The position numbers and the translations under genes are program-made. The notes below the pieces were generated by a model. The model did not search any database and had not been told where the DNA came from. It was given only the letters and a program-made list of their open reading frames with translations. A DNA stretch of 64,000 nucleotides. It comes from Bacteroidaceae bacterium. GTDB taxonomy: Bacteria > Bacteroidota > Bacteroidia > Bacteroidales > Bacteroidaceae. Positions within the stretch are counted from its first letter, which is position 1. The number at the start of each line of letters is the position of its first letter. The stretch is from assembly GCA_017935785.1 (NCBI GenBank), contig JAGBGU010000005.1:18040-82039 (forward strand), given 5' to 3'. Below, piece by piece: positions 42,991 through 52,369 of the stretch.

Positions 42991-44949
42991 ATGAAAAGAA
43001 ATATTTTATTATTATGCTTTGCATTGGTTACTCTTAGCACATTGAAGGCTGAGAACGAAAAGCCTTTTGTGATACCGGAGTTGCGCCATTGGCAGGGAGG
43101 AGAAGGCGTATTGGAAGTCAATGCCGGAACCAAGGTGCTGTACACGGACGCGACATTGGCCAATGCGGCAGCGGAACTGGCCAAGGACTATGGTCTCATG
43201 TTTGGCAAAGGTATGAAAGCCAAGGCTGTGAAGAATGGCGCTAAGTCATTGGCGGGAAATATTGTCATGAGCCTTGTTAATGAAAAGGATTTGGGCGAAG
43301 AAGGATATACCATTGAAATTTCAGACCGTGTAATTCTGAATGCACAAACACCAACCGGCGCTTATTGGGGCACACGCACCTTGCTGCAAATATTGGAACA
43401 GCACGAAGGCGCGCAATTGCCAAAAGGAACCGTGCGCGACTGGCCCGACTATCCTGTGCGCGGATACATGATTGACGTGGGCCGCAAGCATGTTCCGCTG
43501 GAATATCTTGAAAAGTATGCCAAAGTTATGGCTTATTATAAGATGAATACTTTCCAAATTCACCTTAACGACCGTGCGGCAAAGATTCATGAGGATTCCT
43601 GGGACGATACGTATGCAGGTTTTCGCCTTCAGAGCGAATATTTTCCCGAGCTCACTTCCAAAGACGGATTCTACACCAAGGACGGATTCCGTCAGTTCCA
43701 GAAAAATGCGGCCAAGATTTGTGTGAACATTATTCCTGAGATTGATGTGCCCGCACACTCGCTCTGTTTTTCACGTTTCAGAAAGGAATTCGGTTCTGAA
43801 AAGTATGGTATGGACCATCTTGACCTTTTCAATCCCAATGTCTACACCTTCCTTGATTCTCTCTTTACCGAGTATCTTGAGGGAGACGACCCTGTATTTG
43901 TGGGCAAGAACGTACATATCGGTACTGACGAATACTCGAACAAAGACAAGAAAGTGGTGGAAAAATTCCGTGCCTTCACGGATCATTACCTTCGCCTTGT
44001 AGAGCGTTTTGGCAAGCAGCCTTGGATGTGGGGAGCCCTTACACATGCCAAGGGCGATACCCCTGTAAAGTCTGAAAACGTAATTATGCAGTGCTGGTAT
44101 CCCAAATATGCCAATCCCGAAGAGATGAAGAAGCAGGGTTATAAACTGGTGTGCATCCCTTCATGGACAACCTACATTGTGCCCGCTGCCGGATATTATG
44201 CCGACTATCTCAATGTGGAAAGATTGTACAACGAATGGAATCCAGGCACATTTAACAGACATAAGTTGGATCCCAAGGACCCTTGTCTGCTGGGTGGTAT
44301 GTTTGCTGTTTGGAACGATATTTCGTATAACGGAATTTCCGTTGATGACATCCATGACCGTAGCATCCCCGCCACACAGACGATGGCGGCATCCACATGG
44401 AGTTACTCCTACAGAACCGTTCCTTTCCATGAGTTTGACACCAAACGCAACGTACTGAGCGAGGCACCCGGCGTAAACGAACTTGGTCGCTTTCCCGGCC
44501 ATCCCAAGAGCGTGGTGTACAGTCTTCCCACGGTAAAGCCCGGAAAGGAATATCCCGTAAGAAAGGCCGGATTCCACAACACCATCAGCTTCCACCTTGA
44601 TGCTGTCAAGGAGAAACCGGGTACGCTACTCTTCTCCAACGATGTAACCAACTTCTATCTCAGCAGTCCGGTGGACGGACGTATGGCCTTCAGCCGCGAT
44701 GGCTACCTTTACACTTTCGACTACTATGTGGAAGAGGGAAAGAGCCACGATATACGCATAGAATGTACCAACCATATTACGCGACTCTTCGTAGACGGAA
44801 AGTTGCAGGATGAACTAAAACGTGTGAAGCGTTGGATACGGGACAAGGAACAGCACGACTATGTGCAGACACTCCACTTTCCCCTTCAACAGGCAGGCGA
44901 ATTCAAGAGCCGCATTACCAATTTAAAAGTGGAGAATTTCGTTCGTTGA
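42991..44949 (+). CDS. Secreted GH20 beta-N-acetylhexosaminidase
   Basis: 652 residues with signal peptide MKRNILLLCFALVTLSTLKA. An N-terminal GH20b domain (to ~150) is followed by the TIM barrel: YPVRGYMIDVGRKHVPLEYL, MNTFQIHLND, NIIPEIDVPAHSLCF and the catalytic pair Asp313-Glu314 in HIGTDEYSN. The last ~150 residues form a lectin-like beta-sandwich with FVDGKL. It releases terminal GlcNAc or GalNAc by substrate-assisted catalysis. Its place behind fucP points to foraging on fucosylated host glycans such as mucin O-glycans or milk oligosaccharides. A strong terminator follows at 44998. Confidence 0.92.
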   Translation: MKRNILLLCFALVTLSTLKAENEKPFVIPELRHWQGGEGVLEVNAGTKVLYTDATLANAAAELAKDYGLMFGKGMKAKAVKNGAKSLAGNIVMSLVNEKDLGEEGYTIEISDRVILNAQTPTGAYWGTRTLLQILEQHEGAQLPKGTVRDWPDYPVRGYMIDVGRKHVPLEYLEKYAKVMAYYKMNTFQIHLNDRAAKIHEDSWDDTYAGFRLQSEYFPELTSKDGFYTKDGFRQFQKNAAKICVNIIPEIDVPAHSLCFSRFRKEFGSEKYGMDHLDLFNPNVYTFLDSLFTEYLEGDDPVFVGKNVHIGTDEYSNKDKKVVEKFRAFTDHYLRLVERFGKQPWMWGALTHAKGDTPVKSENVIMQCWYPKYANPEEMKKQGYKLVCIPSWTTYIVPAAGYYADYLNVERLYNEWNPGTFNRHKLDPKDPCLLGGMFAVWNDISYNGISVDDIHDRSIPATQTMAASTWSYSYRTVPFHEFDTKRNVLSEAPGVNELGRFPGHPKSVVYSLPTVKPGKEYPVRKAGFHNTISFHLDAVKEKPGTLLFSNDVTNFYLSSPVDGRMAFSRDGYLYTFDYYVEEGKSHDIRIECTNHITRLFVDGKLQDELKRVKRWIRDKEQHDYVQTLHFPLQQAGEFKSRITNLKVENFVR

Positions 44950-44997
44950 CAACATTCTGACATCGCCAAACACCATTATTCAATTGGATTGCAATAG

Positions 44998-45028
44998 CCC
45001 GGAACATTGAAGTTGTTCCGGGTTTTTA
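44998..45028 (+). terminator. Intrinsic terminator of the fucose cluster
   Basis: CCCGGAACA (44998-45006) and TGTTCCGGG (45014-45022) with a 7-base loop, then TTTTTATT. Textbook form. Confidence 0.92.
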
Positions 45029-45109
45029 TTATTTGCGGACAGCAATAATATTTATATGTGTCATTTGGCTAATCAGATTTCAAAAAGTATAAGATGTCTG
45101 TAAAAAGTT

Positions 45110-45153
45110 AAGCGGGCGTAAATACTGGTTTATCACGCAGTTTCCGCCCGCTT
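45110..45153 (-). terminator. Stem-loop after pflA
   Basis: AAGCGGGCG (45110-45118) pairs with CGCCCGCTT (45145-45153). On the minus strand it is followed by AACTTTTTAC. It lies 26 bases past the pflA stop. Confidence 0.65.
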
Positions 45154-45178
45154 ATCATATGTCTTTAATATCATTCAA

Positions 45179-45904
45179 TCAACTGCAGGGTTTGTAAGCC
45201 GATAGACGTTCGCGTATCTCCTGTGCCCTTTCGCGTGAGAGCGGTTCTACGCCCTCCAGGGGATAGGAAAGGTTCATCTTTTCGTACTTGAACTTGCCCA
45301 GAGTGTGGTATGGAAGGATTTCTATCTTCTTTACCACGCTGAATTGGGCGGCAAGTTGTCCCACCTTGTCCAGCCATTCGTCATTGTCTGTAAGTCCGGG
45401 CACCACAACGTGCCGCAGCCAAGTGTCAATGCCGCGTTCTTGAAGGACATCCAGCATGCGAAGGTTGTTCTCCAGCTTGCCTCCGGTAAGTTTAGGATAA
45501 AGGTCGGGGTTCAGTGTCTTAATGTCCAGCAGAACCAGGTCGGTGTGCTCCAGTGCTTCCAGTGCGTGTCCGCTGCAGTAGGCTCCGCTGGTGTCCAGTG
45601 CGGTGTGCAGTCCTTCCTGTCGGCATAGCCGGAAGTATTCCTTCACAAATTCTGATTGCATGAGCGGTTCTCCGCCTGAAAGCGTTACGCCTCCGGTTGC
45701 TATGTAGCTGCGGTAGCGTAGGGCCTGACGAAGCAGTTCTTCGGGTGTGAGTTCGTACTGACAGTTTCCGTTGGGGTCCCATGTGTCCGGGTTGTGGCAG
45801 TACTGGCATCGCAGCGGGCATCCTTGCATGAAGGCTACAAAGCGGATTCCCGGGCCGTCCACTGTGCCGAAGGATTCAATGGAGTGTATTCTACCTTTTT
45901 TCAT
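45179..45904 (-). CDS. pflA: Pyruvate formate-lyase activating enzyme
   Basis: 241 residues, radical SAM. The 4Fe-4S cluster motif is CPLRCQYCHNPD (CxxxCxxC) near residue 30, then the GGVTLSGGEPL glycine-rich SAM site and DTSGAYCSG. It abstracts hydrogen from the conserved Gly of PflB to activate it under anoxia. It lies 98 bases downstream of pflB, with a hairpin between them. Confidence 0.95.
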   Translation of the reverse strand: MKKGRIHSIESFGTVDGPGIRFVAFMQGCPLRCQYCHNPDTWDPNGNCQYELTPEELLRQALRYRSYIATGGVTLSGGEPLMQSEFVKEYFRLCRQEGLHTALDTSGAYCSGHALEALEHTDLVLLDIKTLNPDLYPKLTGGKLENNLRMLDVLQERGIDTWLRHVVVPGLTDNDEWLDKVGQLAAQFSVVKKIEILPYHTLGKFKYEKMNLSYPLEGVEPLSRERAQEIRERLSAYKPCS

Positions 45905-45934
45905 ACATATATTCTTTTTTTTGTCAGTAAAACA

Positions 45935-45972
45935 TTCCCCTGCCTATCCGGAATTTGGGAACGGCAGGGGAA
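45935..45972 (-). terminator. Intercistronic hairpin between pflB and pflA
   Basis: TTCCCCTGCC (45935-45944) pairs with GGCAGGGGAA (45963-45972). On the minus strand TGTTTTACTG follows. It probably lowers pflA expression relative to pflB or shields the pflB mRNA end. Confidence 0.65.
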
Positions 45973-46002
45973 ATATAGGGTACTTTACTGCAAAGTAGTT
46001 GA

Positions 46003-48243
46003 TTACATGCAGTTGTTGATAGTACGGGAAAGTACGTCAAGCTGCTGTTCGCGAGTCAACTTCACAAAGTTTACTGCATAACCGCTGACACGGATGGTGA
46101 GCTGGGGATACTTTTCGGGGTGTTCCATGGCGTCGAGCAGCAACTGGCGGTCAAATACATTGACATTGAGGTGCTGTCCGCCGTGAGGAGTGAAGTATCC
46201 GTCCATCAGGTTGGTGAGGTTTTCCTTCTGTGCTTCCTTGTCCTTACCAAGAGCGGCGGGAGTAACGGCGAAGGTGTATGAAATACCGTCGCGGGCGTGC
46301 TGGAAGGGCAGCTTGGCTACTGAAGAGAGGGCTGCAACGGCACCCTTGATGTCGCGGGCGTTCATGGGGTTTGCACCGGGAGCGAAGGGAACAGCCTTGG
46401 CACGACCGTCGGGGGTGGCGCCGGTGGCACGTCCGTAAACCACGTTTGATGTGATGGTAAGCAAGCTCTGGGTGGGGATGGCGTCGCGGTATGTACGGTG
46501 CTGACGCAGGTACTCCATGAACTTCTCGGTCAGTTCAACTGCAATTGCGTCGGTTTCGTCGCAGTCGTTTCCGAAGGGGATGTATTCGCCCTCTTCAATC
46601 TTATAGTCGACAGCCAGGCCGGTTTCGTCGCGGATGATACGAATCTTGCAGTTCTTCATGGCAGCGATAGAGTCTGTTACGATGGACAGACCTGCGATAC
46701 CGGTTGCGCGGGTACGCTGAACGTCGCCGTCGTGCAGAGCCATTTCGAATGCTTCATAGTCATACTTGTCGTGCATGTAGTGAATAATCTTCAGCGCGTT
46801 CACATAGGTCTTGGCCAGCCAGCGCATCATCTGTTCAAAGCGGGGCATGAATTCCTCGTAGGTGAGGTAGTCGCCTTCTATGGGAGAATACATGGGAGCT
46901 ACCTGCTCGCCGGTCATTTCGTCGCGTCCGCCGTTGATGGCATAGAGCATACATTTTGCCAGGTTGGCGCGGGCGCCGAAGAACTGCATCTGCTTACCGA
47001 TCTTCATGGGGCTTACGCAGCAGGCGATTCCGTAGTCGTCGCCCAGTTCGGCACGCATTAGGTCGTCGTTCTCGTACTGCAGGGCACTGGTGTCAATACT
47101 TACCTTGGCGCAGTAGTTCTTCCAGTTCTTGGGCAGACGGGGGCTCCAGAGGACGGTGATGTTAGGTTCGGGAGAGGGTCCCATGTTGTACAGGGTGTGC
47201 AGGATACGGTAGGCGGTCTTGGTAACCATTGAGCGTCCGTCTACGCCCATACCGCCGATAACTGCAGTAGCCCAGATGGGGTCGCCGCTGAAGAGGTCGT
47301 TGTATTCGGGAGTACGCAGGAAGCGAACGATGCGCAGCTTCATGATCATCTGGTCAATGAGCTCCTGAGCCTCTTCTTCGGTAATGATACCCAGCTTCAG
47401 GTCGCGCTGGATGTAGATGTCGAGGAAGGCGCATACGCGTCCCAGTGACATGGCGGCACCGTCCTGGTCCTTAACAGCGCCCAGGTAGCCGAAGTAGGTC
47501 CACTGAACAGCCTCGCGGGCGTTGGTTGCGGGTTTGCTTACATCAAATCCGTAAGAGGCACACATACGCTCAAACTGCTTGAGAGCCTGAATCTGGTCAG
47601 TGATTTCCTCGCGGCAGCGTACGATTTCTTCTGTAAATTCCTGAATGTCGATACGCTTGTGGAAACGCTTCTTCTCTTCAATGAGGTTGGCAGTACCGTA
47701 GAGTGCGATACGACGGTAGTCACCGATAATGCGGCCGCGGCCGTATGCATCGGGCAGACCGGTAATGATGTGGGCGTGGCGTGCAGCCTTGATATCGTCG
47801 TTATATGCGCTGAACACACCTTCGTTGTGTGTCTTGCGATACTTTGTGTAGATGTTCTTGGTGGCGGGATCCAGCTCGTAGCCGTAAGCCTTCAGTGCGC
47901 TTTCTACCATGCGTATGCCACCGCGGGGGAAGATGGCGCGCTTCAGGGGTACGTCGGTTTGCAGACCCACAATTACTTCATTGTCCTTATCAATATAGCC
48001 GGCACCGTATGTGTCCAGTGTCTGGGGCAGGCTGGTTTCCGCGTCATAAACTCCCTTTTCACGTTCAATCTTGAACATTTCAGAAAGTTGGTCCCAAAGT
48101 TTTGTAGTACGGGCTGAAGGAGCAGCAAGGAAGCTTTCATCTCCGTCATAGGGCTCGTAATTGGCCTGAATAAAGTCGCGAACGTCAATTTCATGTTTCC
48201 AGTTGGAACCCTTAAAATCGGTTTGTAAATTCTGTAAAACCAT
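46003..48243 (-). CDS. pflB: Formate C-acetyltransferase (pyruvate formate-lyase)
   Basis: 746 residues. It converts pyruvate and CoA to acetyl-CoA and formate in mixed-acid fermentation. The active-site pair of Cys is in [13 protein letters not shown], and the glycyl radical site near the C-terminus is [13 protein letters not shown]. The protein starts at ATG 48243, and the promoter below fits it. The pfl pair marks a strict or facultative anaerobe that makes formate. No focA transporter is adjacent. Confidence 0.97.
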   Translation of the reverse strand: MVLQNLQTDFKGSNWKHEIDVRDFIQANYEPYDGDESFLAAPSARTTKLWDQLSEMFKIEREKGVYDAETSLPQTLDTYGAGYIDKDNEVIVGLQTDVPLKRAIFPRGGIRMVESALKAYGYELDPATKNIYTKYRKTHNEGVFSAYNDDIKAARHAHIITGLPDAYGRGRIIGDYRRIALYGTANLIEEKKRFHKRIDIQEFTEEIVRCREEITDQIQALKQFERMCASYGFDVSKPATNAREAVQWTYFGYLGAVKDQDGAAMSLGRVCAFLDIYIQRDLKLGIITEEEAQELIDQMIMKLRIVRFLRTPEYNDLFSGDPIWATAVIGGMGVDGRSMVTKTAYRILHTLYNMGPSPEPNITVLWSPRLPKNWKNYCAKVSIDTSALQYENDDLMRAELGDDYGIACCVSPMKIGKQMQFFGARANLAKCMLYAINGGRDEMTGEQVAPMYSPIEGDYLTYEEFMPRFEQMMRWLAKTYVNALKIIHYMHDKYDYEAFEMALHDGDVQRTRATGIAGLSIVTDSIAAMKNCKIRIIRDETGLAVDYKIEEGEYIPFGNDCDETDAIAVELTEKFMEYLRQHRTYRDAIPTQSLLTITSNVVYGRATGATPDGRAKAVPFAPGANPMNARDIKGAVAALSSVAKLPFQHARDGISYTFAVTPAALGKDKEAQKENLTNLMDGYFTPHGGQHLNVNVFDRQLLLDAMEHPEKYPQLTIRVSGYAVNFVKLTREQQLDVLSRTINNCM

Positions 48244-48295
48244 ATGAAAATAGGTATTTTGAAGTGTGTAAAAAATTGATTCTGTTATTTCGATG

Positions 48296-48327
48296 CAAAA
48301 TTACGTTTTTTTTTCCGAATTTCCAAA
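48296..48327 (-). promoter_or_regulatory. pflB promoter
   Basis: On the minus strand, TTTG (48324-48327), 20-base spacer, TAATTTTG (48296-48303), 53 bases before ATG. A strong match. Confidence 0.75.
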
Positions 48328-48417
48328 TATTAATTTGTAATAAATACAATTTTTAACTAATCAAACTGATTTTTGTAATAAAGTGTTGTAAGTAAAAGCC
48401 ATAAAATATGGAATTTG

Positions 48418-48451
48418 TTGTAAAAACGGATTCAAAAAAAGCTTATCTTTG
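48418..48451 (+). promoter_or_regulatory. Promoter of GH127 and phosphoesterase genes
   Basis: TTG (48418-48420), 23-base spacer, TATCTTTG (48444-48451), 41 bases before the GH127 start. Confidence 0.65.
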
Positions 48452-48491
48452 CAGTGAAAACCAATAAAAATTAGAACAATTATAAAATTTT

Positions 48492-50393
48492 ATGTTCATG
48501 AAAAACAAATGGGTTGTTTGGGTTGGCATTGCTTTCTCTTTCACAAGTATGCCTTTGTTTTCCCAAAATGAATCACTTTCCCTGAAGAAAGTCAATCAAG
48601 TGGATTTCTCGCATATTTCCATAAAGGACAATTTCTGGTCGCCCCGACTGGAGAAACATCTTACTGCAACGTTGCCGGTGTGCATAGACCAAATAGAAAA
48701 CAAAACGGGCCGCATACAGAACTTTGAACGGGCCGCCAAGGGAAGAGGCGAGCACAGCGGCATTTTCTTTGACGATTCTGATGTCTACAAGGCAATGGAA
48801 GGCATGGCCTATGCGCTGGCCAATGCACGCGATGCAAAATTGGAAGCCAAATTGGACGAGTGGATTGACAAGATAGCAGCCTGCCAGCAGCCCGACGGGT
48901 ATATCAATACCTTTTATACCCTTACTGGGTTGCAGAACCGCTGGACCGACATGGACAAGCACGAGATGTATTGTGCCGGACACATGATAGAGGCGGGTGT
49001 GGCCTATTACCAGGCCACTGGCAAACGCAAGCTTATGGATGTGGGCATAAGGATGGCCGAACATTGCATGTCGCTCTTTGATGTGGGCAAGGGACATTGG
49101 GTTCCCGGACATGAGGAAATTGAACTGGCTCTGGTGAAACTTTCCCTTGCTACCGGAGAGAAGCGTTTTCTCAACTTTGCCCACCATCTTCTGGAACAGC
49201 GCGGACATGGATACGGTTCCACAGGAAAACCGCTGATGGGCAGACCCGCTGGCGGAGCCTATGTGCACGGCCAGTGGAACCCCTCCTATTACCAGGACGA
49301 GATGCCGGTGCGCAGCCTTTCCGTCATCAACGGACATGCCGTGCGCGCCATGTATTTGTTTACAGGCATGGCCGATGTGGCTGCCCTCAAGCATGATACC
49401 GCCTATGTGAGCGCCTTGCACCGCTTGTGGGACAATGTGGTGGGAGCCAAGATGTATGTAACGGGCGGAATAGGTTCTTCCAGACAGAACGAGGGCTTTA
49501 CAGCCGACTTCGACTTGCCCAACAAAGAGGCGTATTGTGAAACGTGCGCATCGGTGGGCATGGTGTTCTGGAACCAGCGCATGAACCAGCTCACGGGCGA
49601 TGCCAAGTATGCCGATGTAATGGAACGCTCGCTCTATAACGGAGCTTTGGCAGGAATATCTCTTCAGGGCGACAAGTTTTTCTATGTCAATCCCTTGGAG
49701 TCTGACGGCAAACACCATCGTCAGGAATGGTACGGATGCGCCTGTTGCCCCAGTCAGATTTCGCGTTTCCTGCCCTCAATCGGAAATTATATTTACGGCA
49801 CCTCACCTGATGCCCTCTACATAAACCTTTATCTTGGCAACGAGGCAGACATAAGCCTCAATGGCAACGGCATTAAGGTGAGACAAATTACTGAATACCC
49901 CTGGAAGGGAAAGGTGCAGATTCTTGTGGAAGCCGGGCAGCCCATAAGCCAAAAGCTCAAAATGCGCATTCCGGGCTGGTGCAGGCAGTATACTATAAAG
50001 GTAGACGGAAAAAAGGTACAACCCATTCTGGACAAGGGATACGCAGTGGTGGAACCAAACGGAAAGAGACAGACCACAGTGGTTTTGGAAATGGAAATGC
50101 CGGTGGAGCAGGTGGCTGCCAATCCGCGTGTGAAACAAAACGTGGGCAAGCGTGCCGTTCAGCGCGGCCCCTTGGTTTATTGTATGGAAGAAACAGACAA
50201 TAAGCAGACCTATGATTCCGCTCTGCTCTGCAAGGATACAAAGTATACCGTAAAGTTCAACAAGGAACTGCTGGGCGGAGTAATGTCCGTTACGGCCAAG
50301 GGACAACACGGTTCGTTGCAGCTCATCCCCTATTATGCGTGGGATAACAGAGAGGCTGGAAAAATGAAAGTGTGGTTAGATTATAAGGAATAA
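48492..50393 (+). CDS. Secreted GH127 (DUF1680) beta-L-arabinofuranosidase-type enzyme
   Basis: 633 residues with signal peptide (KNKWVVWVGIAFSFTSMPLFSQ). The (alpha/alpha)6 barrel carries the zinc-thiolate catalytic site: Glu350 and Cys352 in CETCASVG, and Cys418-Cys419 in YGCACCPSQISRF, matching the Glu-Cys-Cys-Cys set of bifidobacterial HypBA1; Glu334 is the likely acid/base. GH127 enzymes remove beta-L-arabinofuranose, including from plant glycoproteins and RG-II. C-terminal beta-sandwiches end PYYAWDNREAGKMKVWL. It is followed by the Tat-exported phosphoesterase gene 28 bases later. A start two codons in (second Met) is equally possible. Confidence 0.9.
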   Translation: MFMKNKWVVWVGIAFSFTSMPLFSQNESLSLKKVNQVDFSHISIKDNFWSPRLEKHLTATLPVCIDQIENKTGRIQNFERAAKGRGEHSGIFFDDSDVYKAMEGMAYALANARDAKLEAKLDEWIDKIAACQQPDGYINTFYTLTGLQNRWTDMDKHEMYCAGHMIEAGVAYYQATGKRKLMDVGIRMAEHCMSLFDVGKGHWVPGHEEIELALVKLSLATGEKRFLNFAHHLLEQRGHGYGSTGKPLMGRPAGGAYVHGQWNPSYYQDEMPVRSLSVINGHAVRAMYLFTGMADVAALKHDTAYVSALHRLWDNVVGAKMYVTGGIGSSRQNEGFTADFDLPNKEAYCETCASVGMVFWNQRMNQLTGDAKYADVMERSLYNGALAGISLQGDKFFYVNPLESDGKHHRQEWYGCACCPSQISRFLPSIGNYIYGTSPDALYINLYLGNEADISLNGNGIKVRQITEYPWKGKVQILVEAGQPISQKLKMRIPGWCRQYTIKVDGKKVQPILDKGYAVVEPNGKRQTTVVLEMEMPVEQVAANPRVKQNVGKRAVQRGPLVYCMEETDNKQTYDSALLCKDTKYTVKFNKELLGGVMSVTAKGQHGSLQLIPYYAWDNREAGKMKVWLDYKE

Positions 50394-50421
50394 TAACCAG
50401 AGTTAAATTCGATATATAGAT

Positions 50422-51411
50422 ATGGACAGAAGGAATTTCATAAAGGCCTCCATTGGAGCGGCCATAGCCGCCCAGATGCCGTTGGGAAGCGTTGCCCAGA
50501 CAGAGAAACCCCAGATTGCGCGCAAGGTGGGCGCCATGAACAAGCTCAGCCTGCGCAGCGTCCGCATAGCCACAGGCATAGACAAGCCCTTCTCGGCGTT
50601 GCACCTCTCCGATTCCCACCTCACCTTTGCCGATACGCGCGATGACGAGCGAAAATGGAAACTGGCGGCCGGCAGACAGCGCAGCTTCCTTCGTGCCGAA
50701 CACTATCTCAACGAGGCCATCACCTTTGCCAACCGCCACGAAATGCCCATCCTGCACACCGGCGACCTCATAGACTTCGTTTCCGAGGCCAATCTGGACA
50801 TGGTGGCAGCCCATTTCCAGCAGGCAGACTGGTTTGTGGCAGCCGGAAACCACGAGTATTCCCAATATGTGGGCGAGGCGCTCGAGGACGCCGCCTATCG
50901 CGCCGCCTCCTTTGACAAGGTGCAGGCAGCCTACCCCAACGACCTCACCTGCGCCTCGCGCGTGATAAACGGACTCAACCTCGTTTCCCTGGACAACGGA
51001 TATTACCAGGTAACGGAGCAGCAGCACCAGTTTGTCATGGAACAAGTAAAAAAAGGGCTGCCCATCGTATTGATGGTTCACGTACCGTTCTATACCCCCC
51101 AGCAGTGTGCGCTGGGGCTGAAGCAAACCAAAGGCCTCTGTGCCTATCTGGCCGGCGTGCCCCTGGAAATAACCAGCAAGTACGACCCCAACTTCAAGGG
51201 AACGGAACAATGGCGCAACCGCGGCGTACAGCAGCGCGCCACCAGCGCCACGCTCAACTTTGTGGCATGGCTCAAGGAGCAGCCCCTGCTCAAGGGCATA
51301 CTGGCCGGCCATTGCCATTACTATTTCCAGGAGCAGTTCTCCCCCACCTGTGTCCAATACACCGTGGCGGCGGGATATACCGGACAGGCGCAGGTGGTGC
51401 AGTTCTGCTAA
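50422..51411 (+). CDS. Tat-exported calcineurin-like metallophosphoesterase
   Basis: 329 residues. MDRRNFIKASIGAAIAAQMPLG is a twin-arginine signal. All metal motifs are canonical: LHLSDSHLTFAD (DxH), LHTGDLIDF (GDxxD), AAGNHEYSQY (GNHE), VLMVHVPFY and LAGHCHYYF (GHxH). The enzyme hydrolyses a phosphoester in the periplasm; the substrate is unknown. It is co-transcribed with GH127, which hints that its substrate may be a phosphorylated sugar or glycan, though this is only from position. It converges with the radical SAM gene, with 47 bases between stops. Confidence 0.87.
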   Translation: MDRRNFIKASIGAAIAAQMPLGSVAQTEKPQIARKVGAMNKLSLRSVRIATGIDKPFSALHLSDSHLTFADTRDDERKWKLAAGRQRSFLRAEHYLNEAITFANRHEMPILHTGDLIDFVSEANLDMVAAHFQQADWFVAAGNHEYSQYVGEALEDAAYRAASFDKVQAAYPNDLTCASRVINGLNLVSLDNGYYQVTEQQHQFVMEQVKKGLPIVLMVHVPFYTPQQCALGLKQTKGLCAYLAGVPLEITSKYDPNFKGTEQWRNRGVQQRATSATLNFVAWLKEQPLLKGILAGHCHYYFQEQFSPTCVQYTVAAGYTGQAQVVQFC

Positions 51412-51458
51412 GGTTGCCGATAAGGACGGTTTTGCAAAACTTCTCAGAAGCGCCCTTG

Positions 51459-52235
51459 TCAGTAACTCACGCTTACGTCAATGCCCAGGGCGCGGACTTG
51501 GGCGGCGATGCCGTCCAGTTGTTCGGGGGTGGCTTTCTGAAGGCCCTGTACGGGCGTTTCGCGGTCTATGGTGTAAATCATCACTTGGCGGGGCTGTATG
51601 CGCTGCAATGCCCTGAGCCAGGGTTCCACATAACGGGCCGAGGTGTTGTCATAGCTTACTCCCCCGCTCTCTCCCTGCATGAAGAGGGTCTGCACTATTA
51701 TGTGTCCGCGGAACCGGCACATGTCCTCAATGACCTTTTCCACATCGTAGCCTCCCTGCGGACGGTCTGTGCGGAGGATGTATTCGGGGTTTACGGTGTC
51801 GAGCTTCAGGATGTTGTTGTCCACCCTCATCAGCGCTTCTCTGACCTCTGGCTTGTGGATGCGTGTGGAGTTGCTCAGCACGCTGATTTTGGCCTCGGGG
51901 CAGAAGCGGTCTCTGAGCCGTATTGCGCAGTCAACCGCCTCGGGGAAGCGGGGGTGCATGGTGGGCTCTCCGTTTCCGGCAAAGGTGATTACGTCTGGCA
52001 GCCTGCCGTCCTCCTGCATCTTCTGCAATGTCCTTTCCAGTGCCGCTTCCAGTTCTTCAATGGCGGGCAGTCCGCTTTTGGGGCGCCGTTGGGCATTGAG
52101 GCCGCATTCGCAGTAGATGCAGTCGAAACTGCACACCTTGCCGTCTGCCGGAAGCAGATTGACACCCAGCGACACGCCCAGCCGCCGGCTTTGGACAGGC
52201 CCGAAAACGGGTGAGGGATAGATAACCGTACTCAT
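51459..52235 (-). CDS. Radical SAM protein (short, uncharacterised)
   Basis: 258 residues. The cluster motif is CSFDCIYCECG (CxxxCxxC) near residue 36. It continues with ITFAGNGEPTMHPRF, the GGEP-like SAM site in its GNGEPT form, then ISVLSNSTRIHKPEV and VIVQTLFMQG. The order PSPVFGPVQSRRLGVSLGVN at the start marks a compact group common in anaerobes, sometimes described as wyosine-like (TYW1-related), without known substrate. It has no maturase partner gene here. A -7 box (TAACTTTG) is at 52301-52308 on the minus strand. Confidence 0.87.
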   Translation of the reverse strand: MSTVIYPSPVFGPVQSRRLGVSLGVNLLPADGKVCSFDCIYCECGLNAQRRPKSGLPAIEELEAALERTLQKMQEDGRLPDVITFAGNGEPTMHPRFPEAVDCAIRLRDRFCPEAKISVLSNSTRIHKPEVREALMRVDNNILKLDTVNPEYILRTDRPQGGYDVEKVIEDMCRFRGHIIVQTLFMQGESGGVSYDNTSARYVEPWLRALQRIQPRQVMIYTIDRETPVQGLQKATPEQLDGIAAQVRALGIDVSVSY

Positions 52236-52300
52236 GTCACATTTATTTATTGGAGTTAGAAAAACAGCCGATCCTTAGTGCCGGAAAGACTTACTGAATG

Positions 52301-52308
52301 CAAAGTTA
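52301..52308 (-). promoter_or_regulatory. Putative -7 box of the radical SAM gene
   Basis: Minus strand TAACTTTG, 66 bases upstream of ATG 52235. Confidence 0.5.
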
Positions 52309-52353
52309 CGTTATTTTATCTTAAATAAGAGTCTGATATATGGATTTTATTCG

Positions 52354-52361
52354 TATTTTTG
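52354..52361 (+). promoter_or_regulatory. -7 box just before the DUF4294 gene
   Basis: TATTTTTG ends nine bases before ATG 52370, so the transcript would begin at or within a few bases of the start codon. It rules out an ATG at 52340 as start if used. Confidence 0.5.
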
Positions 52362-52369
52362 CAGTCAGT

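Noticed and set aside
51105..52214. 369-codon plus-strand frame over the phosphoesterase end and the radical SAM gene
   Set aside because: It spans the ends of two convergent real genes and has no domain.
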